NCBI RefSeq assembly: GCF_029760895.1
Contig: NZ_CP121679.1
Coordinates: 1 to 64,000, forward strand
Direction: 5' to 3'
DNA: 64,000 bases
Origin: Ancylobacter sp. WKF20
GTDB taxonomy: Bacteria; Pseudomonadota; Alphaproteobacteria; Rhizobiales; Xanthobacteraceae
This document shows positions 43,045 through 53,608 of the stretch, in pieces (within the stretch, counting starts at the first letter, position 1; every line of letters begins with the position of its first letter). The notes beneath the pieces are model-generated. The model was not told where the DNA came from. It saw only the letters and a program-made list of their open reading frames with translations, and searched no databases. The position numbers were made by a program, and so were the translations under genes.

Positions 43045-43814
43045 CGTCCACTGCTGCCAACTCTGGGGCCAAGAGACCAGCCTCGCCGCTGCGCCGCCTC
43101 CTGCCCGTCAGTCTGGTGGTGCTCGCGGCCTTCCTCGTGCTGACGGGTCTCGGCACCTGGCAGTTGGAGCGGCTCGCCTGGAAGCAGGATCTCATCGCCA
43201 AGGTTGAGGCGCGCATCCACCAGCCGGTGCAGCTTGCGCCGGAAGAGGCGGACTGGCCGGCGATCGCCTTCGAGGCGGATGAATACCGCCCCGTACAGGC
43301 GCAGGGCCGCTTCCGGCACGATCTCGAGGTTCAGGTCTATGCGCTGGTGGACAAGACGTCCGACGGCGGGGGCGGGCCCGGCTATTGGGTGGTGACGCCG
43401 CTCGAAATGGCGGATGGGGCGACGATCCTCGTCAATCGCGGCTTCGTGCCGCTCGACCGGCGCGATCCCGCCAGCCGGGCCGAGGGGCAGGTGCCCGGCC
43501 TCGTCACCGTCACCGGGCTGCTGCGCATGCCGGAGGAGGCCGGGCTGTTCACCCCGGGCAACGAGCCGGAGAAGAACAGCTGGTTCGTGCGCGATCCCGT
43601 CGCCATCGCCGGGGCCAAGGGCCTGCTGCGCGTCGCGCCCTTCCTCATTGACGCGGATGCGACGCCCAATCCGGGCGGGCTGCCGCAGGGCGGGCTGACC
43701 CGTCTCAGCTTCTCGAACCGGCATCTGGAATATGCGCTGACATGGTACGGGCTTGCGGCAACGCTGCTGGGCGTGTTCGCCGCCTATGCCTGGCCGCGCC
43801 TGCGCCGGGGTTGA
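43041..43814 (+). CDS. surf1: SURF1-family oxidase assembly protein
   Basis: A 257-residue heme-handling assembly factor. One membrane helix near residues 22-40 ends in the family motif TGLGTWQLERLAWK; a periplasmic domain carries VNRGFVPLDRRD; a second helix lies near the C-terminus (YALTWYGLAATLLGVFAAY). GTG start, overlapping the DUF983 stop. Confidence 0.94.
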   Translation: MTSTAANSGAKRPASPLRRLLPVSLVVLAAFLVLTGLGTWQLERLAWKQDLIAKVEARIHQPVQLAPEEADWPAIAFEADEYRPVQAQGRFRHDLEVQVYALVDKTSDGGGGPGYWVVTPLEMADGATILVNRGFVPLDRRDPASRAEGQVPGLVTVTGLLRMPEEAGLFTPGNEPEKNSWFVRDPVAIAGAKGLLRVAPFLIDADATPNPGGLPQGGLTRLSFSNRHLEYALTWYGLAATLLGVFAAYAWPRLRRG

Positions 43815-43888
43815 CCGACGCCGCGTCGCGCTTGCCTCGCGCCCGCCGCACCACTAGTTTGCCGCGACTTTTCCAGCCGGAGGCGCGC

Positions 43889-45298
43889 GTGCGCTACATC
43901 TCGACCCGGGGCGAGGCGCCCATTCTCGCCTTTTCCGATGCCCTGCTCGCCGGTCTCGCCCGCGATGGCGGCCTTTATGTGCCGGACGCCTTCCCGGCGC
44001 TCAGCAAGGCTGACATCACTCATTTCGCCGGCCAGTCCTATGCGACGATCGCCGGCAAGGTGATCGCCCCCTTCGTGGATGCGGCCTTCACCCCCGCGGT
44101 GCTCCAGCCGATGCTGGAGGAAGCTTATGCCAGCTTCCGTCACCCGGCGACGACGCCGCTGGTGCAGATCGCGCCGAACCGCTTCGTGCTGGAGCTGTTC
44201 CACGGCCCGACGCTCGCCTTCAAGGATGTGGCGATGCAGCTGCTCGGGCGGATGATGGACCATGTGCTCATCCAGCGCGACGAGCGTGCCACCATTGTCG
44301 GCGCGACCTCCGGCGATACCGGCAGCGCGGCCATCGAGGCCTTCCGTGGCCGCGAGCGGACGGACGTGTTCATCCTCTACCCGACCGGCCGCGTCTCCGA
44401 GGTGCAGCGCCGGCAGATGACCAGCGTGCCGGATGCGAATGTCCACGCCATCGCCATCGAGGGCACTTTCGACGACTGCCAGGCGCATGTGAAGGCGATG
44501 TTCAACCATCATGCCTTCCGCGACAGGCTGCGCCTTGCCGGCGTGAACTCGATCAACTGGGCGCGCATCGTCGCGCAGGTGGTCTATTATTTCGTCGCCG
44601 GGGCCGCGCTGGGCAGCCCGCACCGCCCGCTGTCCTTCATCGTGCCCACCGGCAATTTCGGCGATGTGCTCGCCGGCTATGTCGCCAAGCGCATGGGCCT
44701 TCCGGTCGACCGGCTGACCATCGCGACCAATGTGAACGACATCCTCGTGCGCACGCTTGCCACCGGGCGCTATGAGGTGACGGGCGTCCACCCCTCGTCT
44801 TCGCCCTCCATGGACATTCAGGTCTCCTCGAATTTCGAGCGCGTGCTGTTCGATGCGCTGGACCGCGATGCCGGCGCGCTGCGCGGGCTGATGGCGAGCC
44901 TCGCCCAGTCCGGCGCCTTCGCCCCGCCCAATGAGGCGATGCGCGCCATTCACGCCGATTTCGACGCCGGCCGCGCCGACGAGGCTCAGACCGGCGAGAC
45001 CATTGCCCGCGTTTGGCAGGAGACCGGCTATCTGCTCGACCCGCACACCGCGGTCGCGGTCTCCGTCGCCGAGCGCGCCGCGCATGATCCGCGTGTGCCG
45101 CAGGTCGTGCTCGGCACCGCTCACCCCGCCAAGTTCCCCGATGCCGTGGAGCGCGCCAGCGGCGTGCGGCCGGCGCTTCCCCCGCATCTGGCGGATCTGA
45201 TGGAGCGGCCCGAGCGTACGCCGACGCTGCCGAACGACCTTGCCGCCATCGAGGCCTACATCGCCGCCCATGCGCGCGCGGCCGAGCACGCGGCATGA
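43889..45298 (+). CDS. thrC: Threonine synthase
   Basis: PLP enzyme converting O-phosphohomoserine to threonine, 469 residues. It opens VRYISTRGEAP. The PLP lysine lies in HGPTLAFKDVAMQLLG, and the phosphate-binding segment is GATSGDTGSAAIEAF. GTG 43889 is chosen for the GGAGG five bases upstream and for the conserved N-terminus; the open frame to 43742 overlaps surf1. Its TGA overlaps the ATG of the peptidase gene (ATGA). Confidence 0.96.
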   Translation: MRYISTRGEAPILAFSDALLAGLARDGGLYVPDAFPALSKADITHFAGQSYATIAGKVIAPFVDAAFTPAVLQPMLEEAYASFRHPATTPLVQIAPNRFVLELFHGPTLAFKDVAMQLLGRMMDHVLIQRDERATIVGATSGDTGSAAIEAFRGRERTDVFILYPTGRVSEVQRRQMTSVPDANVHAIAIEGTFDDCQAHVKAMFNHHAFRDRLRLAGVNSINWARIVAQVVYYFVAGAALGSPHRPLSFIVPTGNFGDVLAGYVAKRMGLPVDRLTIATNVNDILVRTLATGRYEVTGVHPSSSPSMDIQVSSNFERVLFDALDRDAGALRGLMASLAQSGAFAPPNEAMRAIHADFDAGRADEAQTGETIARVWQETGYLLDPHTAVAVSVAERAAHDPRVPQVVLGTAHPAKFPDAVERASGVRPALPPHLADLMERPERTPTLPNDLAAIEAYIAAHARAAEHAA

Positions 45299-46584
45299 GC
45301 GGGATGAGCGACGACAAGGGACCGCGCATCACCCATCTCGACAATGGTGTGACCGTGGTGACGGACGCCATGCCGCATCTGGCTACCGCCTCGCTCGGCA
45401 TCTGGGCGGGGGTGGGCTCGCGCGACGAGGAAAGCGACGAGCACGGCATCTCGCACTTGCTCGAGCACATGGCCTTCAAGGGCACGCGCCGGCGCAGCGC
45501 GCGGGGCATTGCCGAGGAAATCGAGGCGGTTGGCGGCGACATCAACGCGGCGACCAGCGTCGAGCACACCAGCTACAATGCGCGCGTCCTCGCCGAGGAC
45601 ATGCCGCTCGCCATCGACGTGCTCGCCGACATCCTGACCGAGCCGGCCTTCGATCCCGAAGAGCTGGAGCGCGAGCACAATGTGATCGTGCAGGAGATCG
45701 GCGCGGCGCTCGACACGCCGGATGATCTCGTCTTCGACCTGTTTCAGGAGCGGGCCTTCCCCGGCCAGCCGATCGGCCGCTCGATTCTCGGCACGCCGCA
45801 GACCGTGCGCTCCTTCGGGCCGGACAGGCTGCGCCGTTATCTCGACCGCAATTACCGCGCCCCCAAGCTCATCGTCGCCGCCGCCGGCGCCGTGGAACAT
45901 GAGCGCGTGGTCGCGGAGGCGCAGGCGCGCCTTGGTGGAATTCCCAATGCTGACAAGCCCTTGCCGGTCCCCAGCCGCTATGAGGGCGGCGTCGAGATTG
46001 GTGGCGGGCGGGAGCTGGAGCAGGCGCATCTGCTGATCGGCCTGGAGGGTCTGTCCTACCGCGATCCCGGCATCCACGCGTTGCAGGTGTTCACCAATGT
46101 GCTGGGCGGGGGCATGTCCTCGCGCCTGTTCCAGGAAGTGCGCGAGGCGCGCGGGCTTTGCTACGCGGTCTACTCCTTCCACTGGGGCTATGGCGATACC
46201 GGCCTGTTCGGCATCTATGCCGGGACGGATGGCGGGGACGTGGACGATCTGGTCGATGTGGTGATCGATCAGATCGAAGAGACCATCGAAACGATGAGTG
46301 AGGCCGAGCTCGCCCGCTCCAAGGCGCAGGCCAAGGTGGGCCTGCTCGCGGCGCTGGAAAGCTCCGGCGCGCGGGCCGACCAGCTCGCCCGGCAGATGCT
46401 CGCCTTCGGCCGGCCGATCCCGCTCGAGGAGATCGTCGGCAAGGTGCAGGCGGTGACGCTGGAGGATGCCAAGGCCGCCGGCCGGGGGCTGATCGCCCGC
46501 GCCCGCCCCACCTTTACCGCTCTCGGTCCTGGCAAGGCTCTTGAAACGGCCGCGCGTATCGCGGAACGTCTGAGGCCGTCCTAA
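45295..46584 (+). CDS. M16-family zinc peptidase (processing-peptidase-like)
   Basis: Zinc metalloprotease of 429 residues related to the beta subunit of mitochondrial processing peptidase. The inverted zinc motif HLLEHMAFKGT holds HxxEH, and the downstream glutamate lies in the AATSVEHTSYNARVL to HNVIVQEIGAA region. It is translationally coupled to thrC, a common Rhizobiales arrangement. Peptide substrate unknown. Confidence 0.93.
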   Translation: MSGMSDDKGPRITHLDNGVTVVTDAMPHLATASLGIWAGVGSRDEESDEHGISHLLEHMAFKGTRRRSARGIAEEIEAVGGDINAATSVEHTSYNARVLAEDMPLAIDVLADILTEPAFDPEELEREHNVIVQEIGAALDTPDDLVFDLFQERAFPGQPIGRSILGTPQTVRSFGPDRLRRYLDRNYRAPKLIVAAAGAVEHERVVAEAQARLGGIPNADKPLPVPSRYEGGVEIGGGRELEQAHLLIGLEGLSYRDPGIHALQVFTNVLGGGMSSRLFQEVREARGLCYAVYSFHWGYGDTGLFGIYAGTDGGDVDDLVDVVIDQIEETIETMSEAELARSKAQAKVGLLAALESSGARADQLARQMLAFGRPIPLEEIVGKVQAVTLEDAKAAGRGLIARARPTFTALGPGKALETAARIAERLRPS

Positions 46585-46602
46585 CCTTTCCCGGCAGGCT
46601 CC

Positions 46603-47214
46603 ATGGCCCTGTTCCGCACGGTCTCCTGGCCCGAGCCGCCCTCGCTGATCGAAGGCGAGGGCGTGGTGCTGCGCATGCCGCATATGTCGGACTTCGCGGC
46701 CTGGTCGAGCCTGCGCGAGCAGAGCCGGGCGTTCCTCACGCCGTGGGAGCCGATCTGGCCGCCTTATGATCTCACGCGCGGTTCGTTCCGCCGGCGGATC
46801 CGGCGCTATCAGCGCGATGTGCGCGAGGACAGCGCTTATCCCTTCCTCGTCTTCCGTGCGGGCGACCGCGTGCTGCTCGGCGGGCTGTCGCTGTCCAATG
46901 TCCGGCGCGGCGTGACTCAGACGGCCAGCCTCGGCTACTGGATGGGCGCGCCCTTTGCCGGCAAGGGGCATATGAGCGCGGCCGTGCGGGCGCTGCTGCC
47001 TTTCGCCCATGGCGCGCTCGGCCTGCGCCGCATCGAGGCGGCCTGCCTGCCGACCAACACGCCGTCGATCCGCTTGCTGGAGCGCTCCGGCTTCCGGCGC
47101 GAAGGGTATGGGCGCGAATATCTCTGCATCAATGGCAGCTGGCAGGACCATCTGCTCTACGCCCGCCTCGCCACCGATCCGGTCGGGACGAGTGAGGCAA
47201 TGCCGCTTCTTTAG
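46603..47214 (+). CDS. GNAT acetyltransferase, RimJ/RimL type
   Basis: N-acetyltransferase of 203 residues. The acetyl-CoA loop is YWMGAPFAGKGHMSAAV near residues 110-126; the preceding strand GGLSLSNVRRG and the LRRIEAACLPTNTPSIRLLERSGFRREG helix/strand pair are typical of ribosomal-protein alanine acetyltransferases. It follows the M16 peptidase by 18 bp. Confidence 0.9.
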   Translation: MALFRTVSWPEPPSLIEGEGVVLRMPHMSDFAAWSSLREQSRAFLTPWEPIWPPYDLTRGSFRRRIRRYQRDVREDSAYPFLVFRAGDRVLLGGLSLSNVRRGVTQTASLGYWMGAPFAGKGHMSAAVRALLPFAHGALGLRRIEAACLPTNTPSIRLLERSGFRREGYGREYLCINGSWQDHLLYARLATDPVGTSEAMPLL

Positions 47215-47375
47215 TGGCGTTCAAAAGTGGAGGCAGGCAAATACGGCCTCTATTCTGGAACGACTAAAAGCTGCGCGGGTATTCGTCGCCATTATGCATT
47301 TACGTGATCGGTAGATCGTGTTTTCCCGATTGACGCATGGCCGGTTTAGGGCGAAAAACTAAGCAGAAGGCTGTC

Positions 47376-47392
47376 TTTAGAATAATTCTAGA
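47376..47392 (+). promoter_or_regulatory. Irr-type iron control element upstream of bfd
   Basis: TTTAGAATAATTCTAGA is a near-perfect match to the rhizobial Irr box TTTAGAA-N3-TTCTAAA, flanked by an outer CTGTC/GACAG repeat. It ends 28 bp before the bfd start, a position suited to repression. Confidence 0.8.
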
Positions 47393-47420
47393 CAGCTGGT
47401 CACTTGGGTTCAGCCCCGCG

Positions 47421-47717
47421 ATGATCGTTTGCTCTTGTAATGTTCTGTCGGATCGGCAGATCCGCAACGCAGTGACGGAAACGCAGCCGACCGTGCGGAC
47501 GGCTGGGCAGGTGTATCGTTGCCTGGGCTGCAGCGCGCAGTGTGGCCGATGCGCCCGCACGATCCGCCAGCTCATCGCCGATGTGAACGCCAGCGCCTGC
47601 GGCGCCTGCCCGCGCGAATGCCCGGCCAATCTCCAGAACGATGCCAGCCCGGGCCATGCCGGCCACGGCCATCCGGCGCATCATCACCCGCATCACAATC
47701 TTCTCGCCGCCGAGTGA
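47421..47717 (+). CDS. bfd: Bacterioferritin-associated ferredoxin with His-rich tail
   Basis: A [2Fe-2S] protein that reduces bacterioferritin to release iron. The BFD core has Cys4 and Cys6 (VCSCN) and the QCGRC pair at Cys41/Cys44. At 98 residues it is longer than the usual 60-70: after the core come CGACPREC and a histidine-rich end (HAGHGHPAHHHPHHN), an unusual potential metal-binding tail. ATG 47421 is the only start compatible with the core. Upstream of bfr, each with its own Irr-like box. Confidence 0.92.
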   Translation: MIVCSCNVLSDRQIRNAVTETQPTVRTAGQVYRCLGCSAQCGRCARTIRQLIADVNASACGACPRECPANLQNDASPGHAGHGHPAHHHPHHNLLAAE

Positions 47718-47791
47718 GTCCGGCGCCGCGGTTCGCCTGTTGATGGCGTGTCCGTGATGCCTGCCGGTACCAGAAACCTCCTTGCCGGATT

Positions 47792-47808
47792 CTTGGAATT
47801 ATTCTAAA
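47792..47808 (+). promoter_or_regulatory. Irr-type iron control element upstream of bfr
   Basis: CTTGGAATTATTCTAAA matches the right half of the Irr box exactly and the left half with substitutions. It lies 36 bp before the bfr start. Confidence 0.65.
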
Positions 47809-47844
47809 AGTTCAACGGCTCAATTCCAAGGAGAGGTCGCGGCC

Positions 47845-48324
47845 ATGAAGGGCGATCCCAAAGTCATCGAATATCTCAACCGTGGCGTCCGCTCGGAGCT
47901 GACGGCCATCAACCAGTACTGGCTGCATTACCGCATGCTGGACAACTGGGGGTACAAGAAGCTCGGTGCCAAGTGGCGGGCCGAGTCGATCGAAGAGATG
48001 CATCACGCCGATCGCTTCATCGACCGCATCCTGTTCCTCGAAGGCTTCCCCAACCTGCAGGTGCTCGATCCGCTGCGCATCGGCCAGGACGTCAAGGAAG
48101 TGATCGAGTGCGATCTCGCCGCCGAGATCGAGGCGCGCGCGCTCTACCAGGAAGCCGCGACCTATTGCGAGACGGTGCAGGACTATCCCAGCCGCGACAT
48201 CTTCAAGGCGCTGATGGCGGATGAGGAAGGCCATATCGACTTCCTCGAGACCCAGCTCGACCTGATCGACAAGCTCGGCCTGCCGCTCTACGCCCAGCGC
48301 TATATCGGCGATCTCGACGACTGA
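47845..48324 (+). CDS. bfr: Bacterioferritin
   Basis: Iron-storage ferritin of 159 residues forming 24-mer shells with heme at dimer interfaces. Ferroxidase ligands are visible: Glu18, Glu51 and His54, then the glutamate in [13 protein letters not shown] and the E/H of [12 protein letters not shown]. The heme ligand Met52 is present. Start 47845 matches the family N-terminus [21 protein letters not shown] lies upstream. Confidence 0.97.
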   Translation: MKGDPKVIEYLNRGVRSELTAINQYWLHYRMLDNWGYKKLGAKWRAESIEEMHHADRFIDRILFLEGFPNLQVLDPLRIGQDVKEVIECDLAAEIEARALYQEAATYCETVQDYPSRDIFKALMADEEGHIDFLETQLDLIDKLGLPLYAQRYIGDLDD

Positions 48325-48350
48325 TTGCCGTCGCCACACCAGACAACACA

Positions 48351-48376
48351 AGGCCGGTCGCGAGACCGGCCTTTTT
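48351..48376 (+). terminator. Rho-independent terminator after bfr
   Basis: AGGCCGGTC (48351-48359), loop GCGA, GACCGGCCT (48364-48372), then TTTTG. It lies 26 bp past the bfr stop. Confidence 0.92.
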
Positions 48377-48501
48377 GTTTGCGTAGCGCCGACGGGTGAT
48401 CCTGCGCCCGCCAGTCGGGCGATACCTGCGGTTATCGTCCCAGCTACCCCAATACCCACGCAGCTTCGGCGGCGCAGCATGCAGATTGGAGTCGTTCTGT
48501 T

Positions 48502-48516
48502 TTAGATCTTCTCTAA
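48502..48516 (+). promoter_or_regulatory. Irr-like dyad upstream of the iron transporter
   Basis: TTAGA-TCTTC-TCTAA, a dyad with Irr-like half-sites but wider spacing, lies about 108 bp before the ferric-binding protein gene. The octamer CTAAGGTA occurs at 48513-48520 and again at 48580-48587, where it is part of the palindrome TACCTAAGGTA. These suggest iron regulation; the exact regulator is uncertain. Confidence 0.45.
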
Positions 48517-48623
48517 GGTATTGAAGTAACGCGCGTTTTTGTTGACCAATGTTGCCGGCTCTCGTACCGCCCACTGTACCTAAGGTAATGGCGGCACGAC
48601 CGCCCCAACAGGAGGAGACGAGA

Positions 48624-49667
48624 ATGGCGATTCGCCGGATCCTGGGAACGCGCCGTGGGGCGCTCGGCACGATCCTCGCCGCGAGCCTGGCGCTTGCCGC
48701 GCCGGCCTCGGCCGAAGAGGTCGTGAACGTCTACACCACGCGCGAGGTCGCGCTGGCCAAGCCTCTCTTCGACGCCTTCGCCGAGAAGACCGGCATCAAG
48801 GTCAATGCGGTATTCGTGAAGGACGGCCTCGCCGAGCGCGTGAAGGCCGAAGGCGCGGCCTCGCCGGCTGACCTGCTGATGACCGTCGATGTCGGCAACC
48901 TGATGGACCTGGTCGATCAGGGCGTGACGCAGCCGGTGACCTCCGACGTGCTGTCCAAGGCGATCCCCGCCAATCTGCGCGGCGCCAATGGCGAGTGGTT
49001 CGCGCTCTCCATGCGCGCCCGCGTCGCCTATGCCTCCAAGGACCGCGTGAAGCTCTCCGCCATCACCTATGAGGATTTCGCCGATCCCAAGTGGAAGGGC
49101 GAGATCTGCATCCGCTCAGGCAAGCATCCCTACAATGTGGCCCTGGTCGCCGCCTACATCGTCCATCACGGTGAGGCCAAGGCGGAGGAGTGGCTCAAGG
49201 GCGTGAAGGCCAACGTAGCCCGCAAGCCGGCCGGCGGCGACCGTGATGTCGCCCGCGACATTCTCGGCGACCTCTGCGACATCGGCCTCGCCAATTCCTA
49301 CTATGTCGGCCTGATGCGCTCCGGCAAGGGCGGTCCCGATCAGGAGAAGTGGGGCGCGGCGATCAACGTGATCGTACCCACCTTCCAGAATGGCGGCACG
49401 CATGTGAACATCTCCGGTGCCTCGGTGGCCAAGGCCTCGCCGAACAAGGCGAACGCCGTCAAGCTGCTGGAATATCTGGTCTCGCCGGAAGCTCAGGCGA
49501 TCTACGCCCAGGCCAATTACGAGTACCCGGTCGTTCCCGGCGCGCCGATCGACCCGATCATCGCCGCCTTCGGCCCGCTCAAGGTCGATCAGGTGGACCT
49601 CGTCGCCGTCGCCAAGGCCCGCAAGGCCGCGACCGATCTCGTCGACAAGGTCGGCTTCGACAATTGA
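48624..49667 (+). CDS. Ferric-iron ABC transporter binding protein
   Basis: Periplasmic iron-binding protein of the FbpA/FutA type, 347 residues. Signal peptide residues 1-30 end at APASAEE. The mature protein begins VVNVYTTREVALAKPLFDAFAEKTG, and the paired iron-binding tyrosines are in ANSYYVGLM. ATG 48624 has GGAGGAG upstream. Followed by the permease gene and preceded by iron-regulatory motifs. Confidence 0.93.
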   Translation: MAIRRILGTRRGALGTILAASLALAAPASAEEVVNVYTTREVALAKPLFDAFAEKTGIKVNAVFVKDGLAERVKAEGAASPADLLMTVDVGNLMDLVDQGVTQPVTSDVLSKAIPANLRGANGEWFALSMRARVAYASKDRVKLSAITYEDFADPKWKGEICIRSGKHPYNVALVAAYIVHHGEAKAEEWLKGVKANVARKPAGGDRDVARDILGDLCDIGLANSYYVGLMRSGKGGPDQEKWGAAINVIVPTFQNGGTHVNISGASVAKASPNKANAVKLLEYLVSPEAQAIYAQANYEYPVVPGAPIDPIIAAFGPLKVDQVDLVAVAKARKAATDLVDKVGFDN

Positions 49668-49757
49668 TCCACGCCGGCTTCCGGCTTAATCGCTCCCCCG
49701 CGTGGCCGAGAGCCGCGCGGGGGAGCCGCATGTCGGCACGAGGAACAGCGCATCCGC

Positions 49758-51419
49758 ATGAGCAGCGCCGTCACCGATAGAAGCGACGCGGCGGACAGTG
49801 GGCGGGCGTTGCGCTGGGGAGCGATCGCCGTGGCGGTCGTCGTGCTGCTGCCGCTCGCCTCGCTCGTCTGGACGGCGGCGCATGGCTCGGGCGATCTCTG
49901 GCCGAACCTGCTGCGTCATGTTCTGCCCCATGCGCTCGGCCAGACGCTGCTGCTGGTGATCGGCGTTGGCATCATCGCCGGGGGCATCGGCACCGGCACG
50001 GCCTGGCTGGTCGCGGTGTGCCGCTTTCCCGGTCGCGGCATCTTCGAATGGGCGCTGCTGCTGCCGCTCGCCATTCCCACCTATATCCAGGCCTTCGTCT
50101 ATGTGGACGCGGTGCATCCGCTCGGGCCGATCCCGACGCTGATCCGGGGCCTGCTCGGCATTTCAAGCCCGCGCGGCCTCTGGCTGCCGGAGGTGCGCTC
50201 ACTGCCCGGCTGCATCGTGCTGCTCGGGCTTGTGCTTTACCCTTACGTCTATCTCACCGCCCGTGCGGCCTTTCTGGTGCAGGGCTCCTCGGTGCTGGAA
50301 GCGGCGCGCACGCTGGGGGCGGGGGCGTGGGAGACCTTCTTCCGCATCGCCCTGCCGCTCGCCCGCCCGGCGTTGGCGGTCGGCGTGACGCTGGCGCTGA
50401 TGGAGACGGTGAACGATGTCGGCGCCTCCGAATTCCTGGGCGTGCAGACGCTGACGCTGTCGATCTACTCGACCTGGCTCAACCGTTCGAGCCTGCCCGG
50501 CGCGGCGCAGATCGCGCTGTTCATGCTGGTCATCATGATGGGGCTGGTAATGCTGGAGCGCTGGGGGCGCCGGCATCTGAGCGTTGCCAATGTCGGGGCG
50601 CGGCTGCGCCCGCCGGCGCGCCGTGACCTGACGGCGGGGGCGGCCGGGCTCGCCATGCTCGCCTGTTTCCTGCCGCTGCTGTTCGGCTTCCTGCTGCCGG
50701 CCGGCCATCTCGCGCATATGGCGTGGGCGCGCTGGCAGTTTCACGGTTTTCCGGTGAGCGTCGCGCAGGAGGCGCTGAACACCGCGCTGTTCGCCGCGGC
50801 GGGCACCTCGGTGGCGGTCGGGGCGGGGCTTCTCATCGCGCTGGCCTTGCGCACCGGGGCGCTGCGCTCGGGGCTGGTGCCGCGCCTCGCCGGGCTCGGC
50901 TATGCCGTGCCGGGCACGGTGCTGGCGGTGGGGCTCCTGGTGCCGCTCGCCGGCTTCGACAATCTCGTCTCCGCCGCCAGCGCCCAGCTTTTCGGCGTGC
51001 CCACCGGGCTGCTGCTCTCCGGTTCCGGCGCGGCGCTGGTGATCGCCTATGTCATCCGCTTCCTCGTCATCCCGGTCGGCGGGCTGGAGGCGGGCTTCGG
51101 CAAGATCACGCCCAGCCTCGACATGGCCGCGCGCAGCCTCGGCGAGCGGCCACGCGGGGTGATGCGGCGCATTCACCTGCCGCTGCTGCGCCCCGCGCTC
51201 GGCACGGCGGCGCTGCTGGTCTTTGTCGACTGCATGAAGGAACTGCCGGCGACGCTGATGCTGCGCCCGCTGAACTTCGAGACGCTGGCGAGCCATGTCT
51301 ATGCCGAGGCGGCGCGCGGCACCTATGAGGACGGCGCCATCGCCGCCCTGCTCATCGTCCTTGTCGGCCTCGCGCCGGTGATCCTGCTGGCGCGGCTGAG
51401 CCGTCCCGCGCAGGGCTGA
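49758..51419 (+). CDS. Ferric-iron ABC transporter permease (fused halves)
   Basis: Inner-membrane permease of 553 residues containing two homologous permease halves, each with its own EAA loop (LEAARTLGAGAWETFFRIALP and LDMAARSLGERPRGVMRRIHLP), as in FbpB. It follows the binding protein by 90 bp. No ATPase gene follows: the next gene is on the opposite strand, so the FbpC-type ATPase must be elsewhere. Confidence 0.93.
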   Translation: MSSAVTDRSDAADSGRALRWGAIAVAVVVLLPLASLVWTAAHGSGDLWPNLLRHVLPHALGQTLLLVIGVGIIAGGIGTGTAWLVAVCRFPGRGIFEWALLLPLAIPTYIQAFVYVDAVHPLGPIPTLIRGLLGISSPRGLWLPEVRSLPGCIVLLGLVLYPYVYLTARAAFLVQGSSVLEAARTLGAGAWETFFRIALPLARPALAVGVTLALMETVNDVGASEFLGVQTLTLSIYSTWLNRSSLPGAAQIALFMLVIMMGLVMLERWGRRHLSVANVGARLRPPARRDLTAGAAGLAMLACFLPLLFGFLLPAGHLAHMAWARWQFHGFPVSVAQEALNTALFAAAGTSVAVGAGLLIALALRTGALRSGLVPRLAGLGYAVPGTVLAVGLLVPLAGFDNLVSAASAQLFGVPTGLLLSGSGAALVIAYVIRFLVIPVGGLEAGFGKITPSLDMAARSLGERPRGVMRRIHLPLLRPALGTAALLVFVDCMKELPATLMLRPLNFETLASHVYAEAARGTYEDGAIAALLIVLVGLAPVILLARLSRPAQG

Positions 51420-51423
51420 ACGC

Positions 51424-53391
<1,968 letters not shown>

Positions 53392-53608
53392 TCTGTGCTC
53401 TCCTCCCGCTGTGCCGGCCTATCTTCGCAGGCGCGGCAATCGCGACAATTCATAGCCGCGCGCTCGCTTTCTGTCAGGCCATCAAACAGACACAGACGCC
53501 CAACATGGTGCGCTGAACGAAGGATGGCTTTCCACCGGTTGGCGCGGCGCTTGCGCAGCCTGTCGTGGCTGCGCTAGGTCCACGTCCGGGTGGCATTATC
53601 GACATTTG

